Of a DNA stretch of 64,000 nucleotides, positions 44,986 through 55,010 are shown in pieces. The position numbers and the translations under genes were made by a program. How positions within the stretch are numbered: position 1 is the stretch's first letter; every line of letters begins with the position of its first letter. This DNA is from an uncultured Paracoccaceae bacterium (GTDB lineage Bacteria > Pseudomonadota > Alphaproteobacteria > Rhodobacterales > Rhodobacteraceae): assembly GCA_951812305.1 (NCBI GenBank), contig CATOSB010000002.1, positions 930,001 through 994,000 of the forward strand. Direction: 5' to 3'. The notes below the pieces were generated by a model. The model worked only from the letters and a program-made list of their open reading frames with translations. It was not told the DNA's origin and ran no database searches.

Positions 44986-45675
44986 GTGCTGACAACGCTG
45001 GACACACTCGACCGCGATGATGCGATAGCAACGCTGACGGCGTTTATTGCGGCTGGCGGCTACAGCCCCGGCGATCGCCTGCCACCCGAGCGCGAGTTGA
45101 TCGTCAATCTGAACATGAGCCGCAACACGCTGCGCAAGGCGCTGGACGCCTTGGAACGCGATGGCGCGATCTGGCGGCATGTCGGCAAGGGTACGTTTGT
45201 GGCGGCGCATGGCGGTACGTCCGGCACGGGTTCTCTGGCCGAACTCAGCCAGCAGGTCACGCCCATTCAGTTGATGCGCGCGCGCCTGTCGCTGGAACCG
45301 GCAATTGCGCGCGAGGCGGCCATTCATGCCTCGGAAGAGGCGGTGACGCGGTTAAAGATTGCGCGGGATCGCTGTGTTGATGCGCCCGACTGGGACGAAT
45401 ACGAGGCGCAGGATGACGCCTTGCATCGTGCGGTTGCCGAGGCGACCGACAACGTGTTGCTGTTGTCACTGTTCGATCAGCTCAATCAGGTGCGCCGGGC
45501 CGTGGCGTGGAACACGGTTGTGCGCCAGTCCAACCGTCCGCCGCGCGACCACACCAGTTTTGCCGAACACGAGTCGCTGGTTTCCGCCATCGAAGCGCGC
45601 GATCCGGCGGCGGCACATACCGCGATGCGGGGCCATCTGGGCTCGGTCGCGACACGTCTATTTGGGGAGTTCTGA
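44986..45675 (+). CDS. GntR-family (FadR-type, FCD domain) transcriptional regulator
   Basis: About 229 residues. The winged helix-turn-helix is YSPGDRLPPERELIVNLNMSRNTLRKALDALERDGAIW (about 26-63). The FCD effector domain follows, with HRAVAEATDN and the C-terminal HESLVSAIEARDPAAAHTAMRGHL block holding metal-binding His. GTG 44986 was preferred to the TTG at 44974 because GGAA lies at a normal distance before it. FCD regulators usually sense organic acids. It likely controls the divergent hydrolase and the downstream importer. Confidence 0.88.
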   Translation: MLTTLDTLDRDDAIATLTAFIAAGGYSPGDRLPPERELIVNLNMSRNTLRKALDALERDGAIWRHVGKGTFVAAHGGTSGTGSLAELSQQVTPIQLMRARLSLEPAIAREAAIHASEEAVTRLKIARDRCVDAPDWDEYEAQDDALHRAVAEATDNVLLLSLFDQLNQVRRAVAWNTVVRQSNRPPRDHTSFAEHESLVSAIEARDPAAAHTAMRGHLGSVATRLFGEF

Positions 45676-45749
45676 AAGCAGCAAAACAAATCCGCGCGAT
45701 AGAGGTGGCAAACCCGGCGCATGAAACAAATCTCTTAGGGAGGAGACCG

Positions 45750-46721
45750 ATGAAACATTTCTTCAAGAAACTCGCCGCAACCGCCGTGGCTGTGCCGCTC
45801 GCGTTGGGCGCGACATTCGCAAGCGCCGACACGATCAAGATCGCATTGGCGGAAACGCCATCCGACGAATTGGCCGCGTTCTTTGTGGCGCTGGACCGCG
45901 CCAAGGCCAACGGGCTGGATTATGAATGGACAGCATTTTCGGACGAGGAACTGGCCATTCAGGCGGTGCTGTCGGGCCAGATGCATATCGGTTTCGGCAC
46001 GCCATATTCTGCAATGCAGCGGTCCAAAGCACCTTTGCGGATCGTCTTCCAGCTTTCCAAGCTGAAGTTCTTCCCGGTCACGACCAAGAAGTATTCCAAG
46101 CTTGAGGATCTGAATGGCGAGCCGATCCTGCTGCACTCTCGCGGCGGCGGAACCGATTCCATTGCCAACGTGATCGAAAGTACGCTGGGAATGGAATTTG
46201 GCGAGCGGTCATATGTGCCCGGTTCGTCAAACCGTGTGGCGGCCCTGTTGGGTGGTCGTGCCGATGCAACGATCATCGATTTGTCCAACAAGAACAAGTT
46301 GATGCGCAGCGATGCTGCCGGCGACTTCAACGTGTTGGAAATGTTCGACGTTGAATCCAGTGACGAAGCGCTTTTCGGAAATCTGGACTGGATTCAGGAC
46401 AATTCCGAAGACGTACAGATTTTCGTCGATGCTCTGCTTAGTGTCTATAAGGACATGCATGAAGATCCGACGATCATCCGTCGAGAGACCAACCCCGACG
46501 GGCCGATTGGCCAGTTGCCAGCGGAAATTCTGGCGGAACTTGATGGGTTTTATGCCGATGCAGTCGAGGCCGGTCTTTATTCGCCAGATGGTGGTGGTCG
46601 TGCCGCGGCGCAGGCAGACATGGAGTGGTATTCCGCTGCCGGTCAGCTTGAAGGTGATCCCAGCACGCTGAATATCGAGGATTTCTGGTACCTCGCCCCG
46701 CTTGACGCGGCGATGAATTAA
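45750..46721 (+). CDS. ABC importer substrate-binding protein (NMT1/SsuA-like)
   Basis: 323 residues. Signal peptide (cleavage after ASA, about 26). The fold is that of the NMT1/THI5/SsuA group: TIKIALAETPSDELAAFFVALDRAKANGLDYEW, QAVLSGQMHIGFGTPYSAMQ, LLHSRGGGTDSI and LGGRADATIID. A strong GGGAGGAG ribosome site precedes the ATG at 45750. It binds the imported solute in the periplasm. This group handles sulfonates, nitriles, pyrimidine precursors and others; the substrate is not readable here. Confidence 0.88.
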   Translation: MKHFFKKLAATAVAVPLALGATFASADTIKIALAETPSDELAAFFVALDRAKANGLDYEWTAFSDEELAIQAVLSGQMHIGFGTPYSAMQRSKAPLRIVFQLSKLKFFPVTTKKYSKLEDLNGEPILLHSRGGGTDSIANVIESTLGMEFGERSYVPGSSNRVAALLGGRADATIIDLSNKNKLMRSDAAGDFNVLEMFDVESSDEALFGNLDWIQDNSEDVQIFVDALLSVYKDMHEDPTIIRRETNPDGPIGQLPAEILAELDGFYADAVEAGLYSPDGGGRAAAQADMEWYSAAGQLEGDPSTLNIEDFWYLAPLDAAMN

Positions 46722-46769
46722 TCCAACCGCCGCCGCGTTCGTGCGGGCGCGGCGGCCCTTGACCGGATC

Positions 46770-47537
46770 GTGATGCCCATGGACAGAGCCCTTCTTCTGA
46801 AACTTCTCAGCGCAGGAATCCTTTTTGGCGCGTGGGAGATCGCGGGTCGCATTCCGGTCAGCTTTGCCTTTCCGACCTTCATCGAATCCATGGCTGCCCT
46901 TTGGCGCATGATGGTCGACGGAACGCTTTGGGTTGCCTATGGCGAGACACTACAGCCGCTGGTCGTTGGCGTTGCGATTTCTGCTTTTCTGGGCATCGGC
47001 ATCGGGCTGTGGGTCGGACTGAGTAAGTTTTTCGACTGGCTGTTTTCGCCCATTTTCATCGTCATGCAGGCGGCACCACTTGCCGCGCTGATCCCGCTAC
47101 TGGTCTTGGCCTATGGCATTGGGCTGACATCCAAGGTGCTGGTGGTTTGCATCATGGCGATGCCGGTGATCGTGTTGAACACGGCCAGCGCGGTGCGCAA
47201 CACACCGGAAAACCTGAAAGAAATGGGCAAGGCCTATCTCGCCTCTGACCCCTCAATCCTTTCGAAAATCGTCATCCCTGCGGCATCACCGGTGATCTTC
47301 GCCGGTCTGCGTCTGGGCGTGTCCGCGGGGTTCATCGGTGCCATTCTTGCCGAGTTGAAAATCACCCCCACCGGTGTCGGCGACATCATAACCTTCAGCC
47401 GATCCATCGCGGATTATCCCAGCATGTACGCGGCGATCTTCTCGATCATCCTTTTGGCGGTTCTGTTCCTGAACCTGCTGGAATGGATTGAATCCGTTCT
47501 CTTCAAAGGAAACCAACTTGGCTATGTCTCAGACTAA
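46770..47537 (+). CDS. ABC importer permease 1 (SsuC/TauC-like)
   Basis: 255 residues with six membrane helices. The permease EAA-type loop is KEMGKAYLASDPSILSKIVIPAASPVIFAGLRLG (about 150-183). It starts GTG 46770 (MMPMDRALL). It overlaps the ATPase gene by 14 bp at its end. It pairs with the permease at 48322. Confidence 0.88.
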   Translation: MMPMDRALLLKLLSAGILFGAWEIAGRIPVSFAFPTFIESMAALWRMMVDGTLWVAYGETLQPLVVGVAISAFLGIGIGLWVGLSKFFDWLFSPIFIVMQAAPLAALIPLLVLAYGIGLTSKVLVVCIMAMPVIVLNTASAVRNTPENLKEMGKAYLASDPSILSKIVIPAASPVIFAGLRLGVSAGFIGAILAELKITPTGVGDIITFSRSIADYPSMYAAIFSIILLAVLFLNLLEWIESVLFKGNQLGYVSD

Positions 47538-48318
47538 ACCAGCTCTGGCGGAGGTCGGGGATATGCCGGACAGCGCCGTTTCGACACGCAACATCACCAA
47601 GTTCTATGGCGAGGTCGAGGCGCTGCGCGACCTGTCGCTGGAATTCCCGCGTGGACAGTTGACGTCCCTGCTGGGGCCGTCGGGTTGTGGCAAGACCACG
47701 CTGTTGAAGATTATCGCAGGATTGCTGGAACCGACCTCGGGAGAAGTCGAGGTGGACGGCAAAACCGTCACGGGTCCCGGCCCGGACCGGGCCTTTGTGT
47801 TTCAGGACTTCGCTTTGCTGCCATGGGCCACAGTATTGCGCAACGTGGCGTTTGGCCTGGAAATGCGCGGCGTCGGCAAAACGGAACGCGAAGACCGGGC
47901 CGCTGCCTATATCAAACAGGTCGGCCTTGGCGGGTTTGAAAACGCCTATCCTCATGAATTGTCGGGCGGCATGCGCCAACGGGTCGGGCTGGCGCGTGCG
48001 CTGGCCGTGGACAGTGACGTTCTGCTGATGGACGAACCCTTCTCTGCCGTCGACGAACAGACACGGCGTAAGTTTCAGGAGGACCTGCTTGCGCTGGTCC
48101 AGAACGAAAACAAGACCTTCATCTTCGTTACCCACTCGATCGAAGAGGCGGTCTATGTCTCGGACCAGATCGCGATCCTTCTGCCACGCCCATCCCGCGT
48201 ACATGAAATCATCCGCCCCTCGATCAACCGCGACAGCGCCACGAATATTCGCCGCGACCCGGAATATCTGGATATCGTCGATGAAATCTGGGACTCGCTC
48301 AGGACATATGTGGAGTAG
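47524..48318 (+). CDS. ABC importer ATP-binding protein (SsuB/TauB-like)
   Basis: 264 residues. Walker A GPSGCGKTT (about 48-56), Q-loop FVFQDFALLPW, signature LSGGMRQRVGLARAL, Walker B VLLMDEPFSAVD and H-loop FVTHSIEEAV. It starts at ATG 47524 inside the end of permease 1. It would drive both neighbouring permeases. Confidence 0.93.
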   Translation: MSQTKPALAEVGDMPDSAVSTRNITKFYGEVEALRDLSLEFPRGQLTSLLGPSGCGKTTLLKIIAGLLEPTSGEVEVDGKTVTGPGPDRAFVFQDFALLPWATVLRNVAFGLEMRGVGKTEREDRAAAYIKQVGLGGFENAYPHELSGGMRQRVGLARALAVDSDVLLMDEPFSAVDEQTRRKFQEDLLALVQNENKTFIFVTHSIEEAVYVSDQIAILLPRPSRVHEIIRPSINRDSATNIRRDPEYLDIVDEIWDSLRTYVE

Positions 48319-48321
48319 GTC

Positions 48322-49074
48322 ATGACGCTTTTTGGATACCGCCTGCCAGGCATGTCGTCGCTGATCCTGTGGGGGCTCTTGTGGGAACTGATCGGCCAGA
48401 CCGGTGTGACCTTTTTCGTGCCGCCATTGTCAGAGGTTCTGGTGACATTGTTCAATGTCATCCAGACGGCGGCGTTCCAAAAAGCGTTGTATGAAACGGC
48501 TTACGCCTTCATCGCGGGCGTGTTGTGCGCAACCTGCATCGGTATTCCTGTTGGCATCATGATGGGGAAAAGCCGCCTGCTGGACGAATTGCTGCTGCCA
48601 TGGGTCAACGTGTTTCTCAGCGCGCCACTGACGGCGCTGGTTCCAGTCCTTATGGTGCTTTTCGGCTTCGGAATGAAGTCCATCATTATCACCACCACGC
48701 TTTTCGGCATCTGGATCATCATCCTGAACGCCCGCGCAGGCGTGAAACAGATCAACCGGTCACTGGTTGAAATGGCCCATTGCTTCGGTGCCAAACCCTG
48801 GGACGCCTTCACCAAGATCTATTTCTGGGCGGCATTACCGGAAATCCTCGGCGGGGTGCGGATCGGCGTAATCCGGGCGGTGAAGGGCGTGATAATCGGA
48901 CAGCTGCTGATTTCCATCGTGGGTTTCGGCGCGCTGTTCGAGCTCTATTCTGCAAACTTCCTGATGGGCCATTTCTGGGCGGTGCTGATCGTGCTGTTCG
49001 CGCTGGCCTTCACGATCTCGGAATTCCTCGCCTATCTGGAACGCCGCGTGTCTTATTACGCCGCCAAGCGTTAA
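48322..49074 (+). CDS. ABC importer permease 2 (SsuC/TauC-like)
   Basis: 250 residues with six membrane helices. EAA loop VEMAHCFGAKPWDAFTKIYFWAALPEILGGVRIGVIRA (about 139-175). Starts 4 bp after the ATPase stop. It differs clearly from permease 1, so the channel is probably a heterodimer. Last gene of the importer operon. Confidence 0.88.
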   Translation: MTLFGYRLPGMSSLILWGLLWELIGQTGVTFFVPPLSEVLVTLFNVIQTAAFQKALYETAYAFIAGVLCATCIGIPVGIMMGKSRLLDELLLPWVNVFLSAPLTALVPVLMVLFGFGMKSIIITTTLFGIWIIILNARAGVKQINRSLVEMAHCFGAKPWDAFTKIYFWAALPEILGGVRIGVIRAVKGVIIGQLLISIVGFGALFELYSANFLMGHFWAVLIVLFALAFTISEFLAYLERRVSYYAAKR

Positions 49075-49241
49075 ACCCAAGCCGCAATTCGGTCGCACGG
49101 ACAACGCCATCGCTGAAATTCTGTTCGCTGGATGTTCAATACCTTGCCGCCGAGGCGTATCCATGGCCCAAATCATATCCGTATGGGAATGTGCATTCGG
49201 TCAAGAACCCTAATCCAAGAGAGACCAACATAGGGCCACTT

Positions 49242-50261
49242 CTAGGATCCGGATTGTTCCAGAGGAAGCACCAACGTCACCCGGGATCCTTTATCGGGTT
49301 CACTGTCGAAAGTCATGCGTCCGCGGTGGTGATTGACGATGTGTTTTACGATGGCAAGTCCCAAGCCGCTGCCGCCGGAATCCCGGGACCGATGGTTGTC
49401 GACCCTATAGAAGCGTTCCGTCAATCTTGGAATGTGGTGGATTTCCACGCCTGGGCCATCATCTCTGACTTCGATCAATACGTTGGGCGGGCTTTTCGGT
49501 GACCTGTCGATCCTGCCGGTTACCTTTACCACACCGCCCTCGTTGCCATAGCGCAGCCCATTTTCGACCAAATTGAGGACGGCTCGCGTAATTTCATCAG
49601 CGTCTCCCTGAAAGTGGATGGGGTCATCTGGCATTGCCAATTCAATGCGAATGCCCTTTTCCTTTGCAAGCACGGCCAACGGTGTGCTGGCCGCCCCAAC
49701 CAATGCCTGTAGAACGACGTTTTGGTTCGGGGTGCGCTTTAGGTTGCTTTCGACACGCGATAGCGTCAACAGGTCGGCAACCAGTCGCTTCATACGCTCT
49801 ACTTCGCGCGACATCGTAGGAAGAAAATGCGCCAGCGCCTCTTGGTCGTCTTCGCAGGTTTCCAAAATTCCCGAAATCGCTGTTAGCGGCGTTCTCAGTT
49901 CGTGTCCAAGATCCGCCACGAAGTTCTGACGCAATTGAATGGCTGCAGCGGTTTCGTTCATATCCTGAAGGCACAGCAGCACATCGCTTTCCGCAAGAAC
50001 AGCGCCGGTCACCCGAAAAGAATCATCAGTCTGTCTTTTGACCGTGATTTCGACAGCGTCCGTTTGCTCATTTGATCTCAATTTCTCGATCAATGTTACC
50101 AAGTTTGGCTGCCGAAATACTGTCAGGTAACTGCGACCGATCTGCAAATGGGGAAACAAAGCACGAAATGCGGTATTTGCACTCGACAAAGTATCGTTCG
50201 CGGATATGACAAATGCCGGTATCGGTATCGCCTCGATGACGTCAGAATTCACAACGGCCAC
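49242..50261 (-). CDS. phoR: PhoR-like sensor histidine kinase lacking membrane segments
   Basis: 339 residues. A PAS-like domain (about 1-100) is followed by HisKA with H120 in VADLGHELRTPLTAI and the ATPase domain with N box NLVENGLRYG, G1 DDGPGVE and G2 GSGLGLAIVK. It should phosphorylate PhoB when phosphate is scarce. Unlike enterobacterial PhoR there is no N-terminal membrane helix, so it is soluble or held by partners such as PhoU/Pst. It is transcribed away from pstS, across a shared regulatory region, and separated from phoB by the whole pst operon. Confidence 0.9.
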   Translation of the reverse strand: MAVVNSDVIEAIPIPAFVISANDTLSSANTAFRALFPHLQIGRSYLTVFRQPNLVTLIEKLRSNEQTDAVEITVKRQTDDSFRVTGAVLAESDVLLCLQDMNETAAAIQLRQNFVADLGHELRTPLTAISGILETCEDDQEALAHFLPTMSREVERMKRLVADLLTLSRVESNLKRTPNQNVVLQALVGAASTPLAVLAKEKGIRIELAMPDDPIHFQGDADEITRAVLNLVENGLRYGNEGGVVKVTGRIDRSPKSPPNVLIEVRDDGPGVEIHHIPRLTERFYRVDNHRSRDSGGSGLGLAIVKHIVNHHRGRMTFDSEPDKGSRVTLVLPLEQSGS

Positions 50262-50327
50262 TCCATTTCTCGCCGTTTCCTATACCAGAATTCATCTGCT
50301 TTCGAGCCGGGGCGGGAAAACCCAATT

Positions 50328-50347
50328 CCGTCACAAAACTTTTACAG
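50328..50347. promoter_or_regulatory. Putative Pho box in the phoR-pstS intergenic region
   Basis: CCGTCACAAAACTTTTACAG resembles the alphaproteobacterial PhoB site (two GTCAC/TTACA-type 7-bp half repeats in 11-bp register). A further half, TTTGCATAAG, follows. It lies 80 bp ahead of pstS and 70 bp ahead of phoR, placed to control both. Confidence 0.65.
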
Positions 50348-50427
50348 AAACTTTGCATAAGCGTCACGTATCTCCGCTACGCGTCCGGTGCCGCCATGGG
50401 GGCGGATGACATCCAAATGGAGCAGAT

Positions 50428-51456
50428 ATGCTGACCAAATCTCTTGTCCTGGCCATTTCCGGCCTGGCACTCGCTGCGCCTGCAATGGCGCGTGACGAAA
50501 TCCGGATCGTTGGATCTTCGACCGTATTTCCGTACACGCAAGCCGTCGCTGAAAACTTCGTAAATGTGACCGGCGCACCATCGCCAATCGTTGAGTCCAC
50601 CGGAACAGGTGGCGGAATGAAAATTTTCTGTGCCGGAGTTGGCGAAGGTCACCCCGACATAACCGGCGCATCCCGCGCGATGAAGTCGTCCGAATTTGAG
50701 CTTTGCCAGTCAAACGGTGTTACCGAAATCAGCGAAGCGTTGATTGGTTTTGACGGTTTGTCGATGGCCGTGTCCCGTGACGGCGATGTGGATTGGAACC
50801 TGTCGCTGACCGACATCTACCTTGCGCTAGCCGCGCAGGTTCCGGTTGATGGCGAATGGGTGGACAACCCGCACCAAACATGGGCCGACGTCAACCCGGA
50901 CCTGCCAGCGATCGACATTCTGGCCTATGGCCCGCCACCGACATCGGGTACACGTGATGCCTTCGTCGAATTGGCAATGCACGAAGGCTGCGAGCACCTT
51001 TCCTATGTGAAAGAAGGTGGTTTCGACGGCTCTTGGGTCAAGGAAAACTGCTCGCGTATGCGTCAGGACGGACCGTTCGTTGAAGCCGGTGAAAACGACA
51101 ACCTGATTGTTCAGCGTTTGAATGCCGACGAGAACGCTATGGGCATCTTTGGCTACTCGTTCCTGTATGAGAACCTCGACTCGCTGAAAGGTGTTAGCAT
51201 CGAAGGTGTTGCGCCATCGACCGACACCATTGCCGACAAAAGCTACCCGATTTCGCGTCCATTGTTCGTCTACGTCAAGAACGCGCATCGCGGTGTGATC
51301 CCCAATCTGGATGACTTCATCGCCGAGTACATGTCGGATGATGCATTGGAAGCGGACGGATACCTTGCAGAACGTGGCCTCGTCGCTCTTTCCGACGATG
51401 CCCGCGAAACACTGCAAGACAACGTGTTGGATGCCGTTGCCTTGGAGATGAACTAG
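50428..51456 (+). CDS. pstS: Phosphate-binding protein PstS
   Basis: 342 residues. Signal peptide (MLTKSLVLAISGLALAAPAMA, cleavage before RDE). Phosphate-binding loops: IVGSSTVFPYT, STGTGGGMKIFC, ITGASRAMKSSE and the Ser/Gly-rich SGTRDAFVE loop that coordinates phosphate. It delivers phosphate to PstCA in the periplasm. First gene of the pst operon, downstream of a Pho box. Confidence 0.96.
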   Translation: MLTKSLVLAISGLALAAPAMARDEIRIVGSSTVFPYTQAVAENFVNVTGAPSPIVESTGTGGGMKIFCAGVGEGHPDITGASRAMKSSEFELCQSNGVTEISEALIGFDGLSMAVSRDGDVDWNLSLTDIYLALAAQVPVDGEWVDNPHQTWADVNPDLPAIDILAYGPPPTSGTRDAFVELAMHEGCEHLSYVKEGGFDGSWVKENCSRMRQDGPFVEAGENDNLIVQRLNADENAMGIFGYSFLYENLDSLKGVSIEGVAPSTDTIADKSYPISRPLFVYVKNAHRGVIPNLDDFIAEYMSDDALEADGYLAERGLVALSDDARETLQDNVLDAVALEMN

Positions 51457-51475
51457 CTCGGCAGCTAGACAATTC

Positions 51476-51500
51476 GGCTGGGCCATCATATGGCCCGGCC
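51476..51500 (+). promoter_or_regulatory. Intercistronic stem-loop between pstS and pstC
   Basis: GGCTGGGCCAT pairs with ATGGCCCGGCC over 11 positions (one G-U) around a CAT loop, 20 bases after the pstS stop. No U-run follows. It may protect pstS mRNA or reduce downstream expression, giving more PstS than PstC. Confidence 0.6.
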
Positions 51501-51524
51501 AAGTAGCTGGGGGGCTACATGTAA

Positions 51525-52901
51525 ATGACAACGCTGCCTTTTGCCCTGCTGCTTTTGGGTGCAACACTTGCCTACTTTATCAACCGCCGCGCGGCGGTTC
51601 TTTTGCGCTCGGGCGGCGCGAATTTGCATTCCAGCCCCGGCTATCACGGACTGTTTGCCGGATTGGCCGTGGTGATCCCGGTGTTGGCAATCACCCTATT
51701 GTGGATGTTCCTCGACGGACCGGTGATTGACCGCCTGATCATGGTGGGCCTGCCGACCGATGCGTTTGAGGCAGGGGACGAAGGGGCCGCGAGCCTAGTG
51801 CTGACGGAAATCCAATCGCTCGCAGGCGGGCGGGTTTTCGGTGACCCGGAACCTTGGAAACAGGACGCTGCTGATCAGCTGAACGCGCTGCGCGCTGCGT
51901 CCGGAAACCTTTTGATCGCGGCAATTGCGATCATCTCGCTTGCCATTCTGGGCTTGCGCCGCGCGCGCCTGCGCCCCGGACTCCGGGCACGTCAAGGCAG
52001 CGAGCGCCTGATCCATGGACTAATGGTGTTCTGCTCTGTCGTCGCCATTCTGACCACCATAGGGATCGTTTCTGCCCTGCTTTTTGAGACGATCAAATTC
52101 CTGAACAAAGTGCCACTGACAGAGTTTCTGTTTGGTCTGAACTGGGAGCCTCAGATTCCGATCCGGGAAGATCAGGTTGCAGCCTCCGGTGCCTTTGGCT
52201 GGATCCCGGTTCTGGTGGGCACTTTGGTCGTCACCGTTGTTGCCTTGACTGTTGCGGTTCCGACAGGGCTTTTTGCCGCTGTCTATCTCAATGAATTCGC
52301 GCATCAGCGTTTTCGCGCCTTGGCCAAGCCCGCGCTGGAAATCCTCGCCGGTGTGCCGACCGTTGTTTACGGGTTCTTCGCCATTCTGGTGATTGCCCCG
52401 GCCCTGCGCAGCTTTGGTGCCTCACTTGGTCTCGATGTTGCACCAAACTCTGCGCTGGCAGCGGGGGTGGTCATGGGCGTGATGCTGATCCCCTTTATTA
52501 CGTCATTTGCCGATGATGCGATAACTGCGGTTCCGCAAAGCCTGCGGGACGGCGCATTGGCGCTTGGCTCCACGCGCGGCGAGACAATGACCAAAGTACT
52601 GTTCCCAGCCGCGATTCCCGGCATCGTGGGCGGTGTGCTGTTGGCCGTCAGCCGCGCTATTGGCGAAACCATGATCGTGGTGATGGCCGCGGGTCTGATC
52701 GCCCGGCTCACACTCAACCCGCTTGACAGCGTAACAACAGTAACGGTTCAGATTGTGACCCTTCTGATCGGGGATACGGCCTTTGATAATCCCAAAACGC
52801 TCGCCGCCTTTGCGCTGGGTATGATGTTGTTCCTCGTCACTCTTGGCATCAACATCCTCGCCCTGCGTATCGTCCACAAATACCGCGAAGCCTATGACTG
52901 A
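51525..52901 (+). CDS. pstC: Phosphate ABC permease PstC
   Basis: 458 residues, longer than the enterobacterial form owing to N-terminal helices and a loop before the permease core, as usual in this group. The core has PLTEFLFGLNWEPQ, PTVVYGFFAILVIAP and the coupling loop SLRDGALALGSTRGETMTKVLFPAAIPGIVGG. It makes the phosphate channel with PstA. Its last bases overlap the pstA start. Confidence 0.95.
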   Translation: MTTLPFALLLLGATLAYFINRRAAVLLRSGGANLHSSPGYHGLFAGLAVVIPVLAITLLWMFLDGPVIDRLIMVGLPTDAFEAGDEGAASLVLTEIQSLAGGRVFGDPEPWKQDAADQLNALRAASGNLLIAAIAIISLAILGLRRARLRPGLRARQGSERLIHGLMVFCSVVAILTTIGIVSALLFETIKFLNKVPLTEFLFGLNWEPQIPIREDQVAASGAFGWIPVLVGTLVVTVVALTVAVPTGLFAAVYLNEFAHQRFRALAKPALEILAGVPTVVYGFFAILVIAPALRSFGASLGLDVAPNSALAAGVVMGVMLIPFITSFADDAITAVPQSLRDGALALGSTRGETMTKVLFPAAIPGIVGGVLLAVSRAIGETMIVVMAAGLIARLTLNPLDSVTTVTVQIVTLLIGDTAFDNPKTLAAFALGMMLFLVTLGINILALRIVHKYREAYD

Positions 52902-54189
52902 GGCTGGAAACACTATGGAAACCCAACCGACAACAATCGAGCTGGTTCAGGCTTCGCTGGTGCGTCGCAAACGCAAAGAACGCGTCCTCAAGGGCTTGGG
53001 TCTTTCAGCGATCTGCTTTGCGTTTTTGATGCTCGCAACTTTGGTGATTTCACTTTTCGCATCCGGCCACAGCGCCTTTGTCCAAAGCCATGTCACGATC
53101 GATGTCTTTGTTGACCCCGAGGAAATCCGGGAACAGCGCCTTCCGCGTGGGGGGTTTGATGATACGCTGACCGCCTCATTGGGCGGATACCTGACCGGTG
53201 TTGATCTTTCTGAGCGGGCCACAAGGAAACAGGTTGAAAAGATCCTTTCAAACGGCGCGGAGTTTCGCTTGCGCGACCTTGTCGTTGCTGATCCCGACCT
53301 GATTGGACAAACCATTACCATGACGGTTCCGGTATCTGACCCATATGACCAGTTGAACAAAGGCGGCATCAACCCCGATACGCCCGAAGAAAACCGCCGC
53401 TTGAACGATCAACAGATCGCCATGTTCAATCAATTGGTCGGCGCAGGGCTGGTATCAAAGCCATTTAACTGGGGCCTGATCACCAATGCTGACAGTCGCT
53501 TCCCCGAACTTGCAGGATTGAAAGGGGCCTTGATCGGCTCTGCCTGGGCGCTGTTGGTCTGTTTCCTGATATCTTTCCCACTGGGCATCGGCGCGGCGAT
53601 CTATCTGGAAGAATTCGCGCCTAAGAACCGGTTCAGCAATCTGATCGAGGTCAACATCAACAACCTTGCCGCTGTGCCATCCGTAGTGTTCGGATTGCTG
53701 GCACTTTCGGTCTTCATCGGCTGGTTTGGCCTGCCGCGATCCGCGCCCTTGGTGGGCGGCATGACCCTTGCCCTGATGACCATGCCGACGATCATCATCG
53801 CCACCCGCGCCGCGCTGAAATCCGTGCCGCCGTCCATTCGCGAAGCCGCGCTTGGGCTTGGCGCGTCGCCGCAGCAAACGGTGTTCGGCCACGTTTTACC
53901 TTTGGCAATGCCCGGCATCCTGACAGGAACGATCATCGGGCTGGCGCAGGCTTTGGGCGAAACGGCACCGTTGCTTTTGATCGGGATGAATGCATTTATC
54001 ACATCCGCGCCCGACGGTCCGCTGTCCAGCGCCACCGCCCTGCCCACACAGATCTTTATCTGGGCCGACAGCCCGGAACGAGGCTTTGCAAGCCGAACCT
54101 CAGCCGCCATTCTTGTGCTGCTTGGGTTTCTTATCACGATGAATGCGATCGCAATTTTCTTGCGAAACAAGTTTGAAAGGAAATGGTGA
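52894..54189 (+). CDS. pstA: Phosphate ABC permease PstA
   Basis: 431 residues. A long N-terminal extension with one helix (about 35-55) and a periplasmic domain (to about 200) precedes the permease core, with [17 protein letters not shown] and the loop [35 protein letters not shown] 52894 overlaps the pstC stop (ATGACTGA). The extended N-terminus is common in Rhodobacteraceae PstA. Confidence 0.94.
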   Translation: MTEAGNTMETQPTTIELVQASLVRRKRKERVLKGLGLSAICFAFLMLATLVISLFASGHSAFVQSHVTIDVFVDPEEIREQRLPRGGFDDTLTASLGGYLTGVDLSERATRKQVEKILSNGAEFRLRDLVVADPDLIGQTITMTVPVSDPYDQLNKGGINPDTPEENRRLNDQQIAMFNQLVGAGLVSKPFNWGLITNADSRFPELAGLKGALIGSAWALLVCFLISFPLGIGAAIYLEEFAPKNRFSNLIEVNINNLAAVPSVVFGLLALSVFIGWFGLPRSAPLVGGMTLALMTMPTIIIATRAALKSVPPSIREAALGLGASPQQTVFGHVLPLAMPGILTGTIIGLAQALGETAPLLLIGMNAFITSAPDGPLSSATALPTQIFIWADSPERGFASRTSAAILVLLGFLITMNAIAIFLRNKFERKW

Positions 54190-55001
54190 TGCGCATGGAG
54201 ACATTTGAAATGGATGCAAGCACCGACGCAGAGTTGGCGGTCGAGACGCCAAAAATCAGTGCACAGAATGTTGATGTTTTTTATGGCGACTTGCAGGCGC
54301 TTTATGATGTGTCGGTGGATATTCCGGATCGCATGGTAACGGCATTTATCGGCCCCTCGGGCTGTGGCAAGTCAACCTTCCTGCGCTGCATAAACCGCAT
54401 GAATGACACGATCCCGATCTGCCGCGTTTCCGGCAACATTACGTTGGACGGCGAAGACATCTATGATCCAGATATTGACCCTGTCCAATTGCGTGCGCAG
54501 GTTGGGATGGTCTTTCAAAAGCCCAACCCGTTTCCGAAATCCATTTTCGACAACGTCGCCTATGGCCCACGTATCCATGGGCTTGCCCATGACCGGACTG
54601 AATTGGAAGAGATTGTCGAAAAGGCGCTGCGCCGGGCGGCATTGTGGGATGAAGTTAAGGATCGCCTGACGACCCCTGGTACGGGTCTGTCCGGCGGACA
54701 GCAGCAGCGCCTGTGCATTGCCCGCGCGATTGCCACGCGTCCGGAAGTTTTGCTTATGGACGAACCGTGTTCAGCACTGGACCCGATCGCCACGGCTCAG
54801 ATCGAAGAACTGATTCAGGAACTTTCCTCAAGGTTCTCGGTGGTGATCGTTACGCATTCAATGCAACAGGCCGCGCGGGTTAGTCAGCACACGGCATTTT
54901 TCCACCTCGGAAATCTCGTGGAATTTGGCAACACCGATGACATCTTCACCAGACCATTGGATGGACGAACCGAGGCGTACATCACTGGACGGATCGGCTA
55001 G
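54189..55001 (+). CDS. pstB: Phosphate ABC transporter ATPase PstB
   Basis: 270 residues. Walker [11 protein letters not shown]-loop [15 protein letters not shown] (PstB-specific), signature [15 protein letters not shown], Walker [13 protein letters not shown] and [11 protein letters not shown]. Of the possible starts, ATG 54189 was chosen: AAAGGA lies 7 bases ahead, and it overlaps the pstA stop as TGATG. An ATG at 54183 has no room for a ribosome site. Confidence 0.96.
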   Translation: MRMETFEMDASTDAELAVETPKISAQNVDVFYGDLQALYDVSVDIPDRMVTAFIGPSGCGKSTFLRCINRMNDTIPICRVSGNITLDGEDIYDPDIDPVQLRAQVGMVFQKPNPFPKSIFDNVAYGPRIHGLAHDRTELEEIVEKALRRAALWDEVKDRLTTPGTGLSGGQQQRLCIARAIATRPEVLLMDEPCSALDPIATAQIEELIQELSSRFSVVIVTHSMQQAARVSQHTAFFHLGNLVEFGNTDDIFTRPLDGRTEAYITGRIG

Positions 55002-55010
55002 GGCTTCAAC

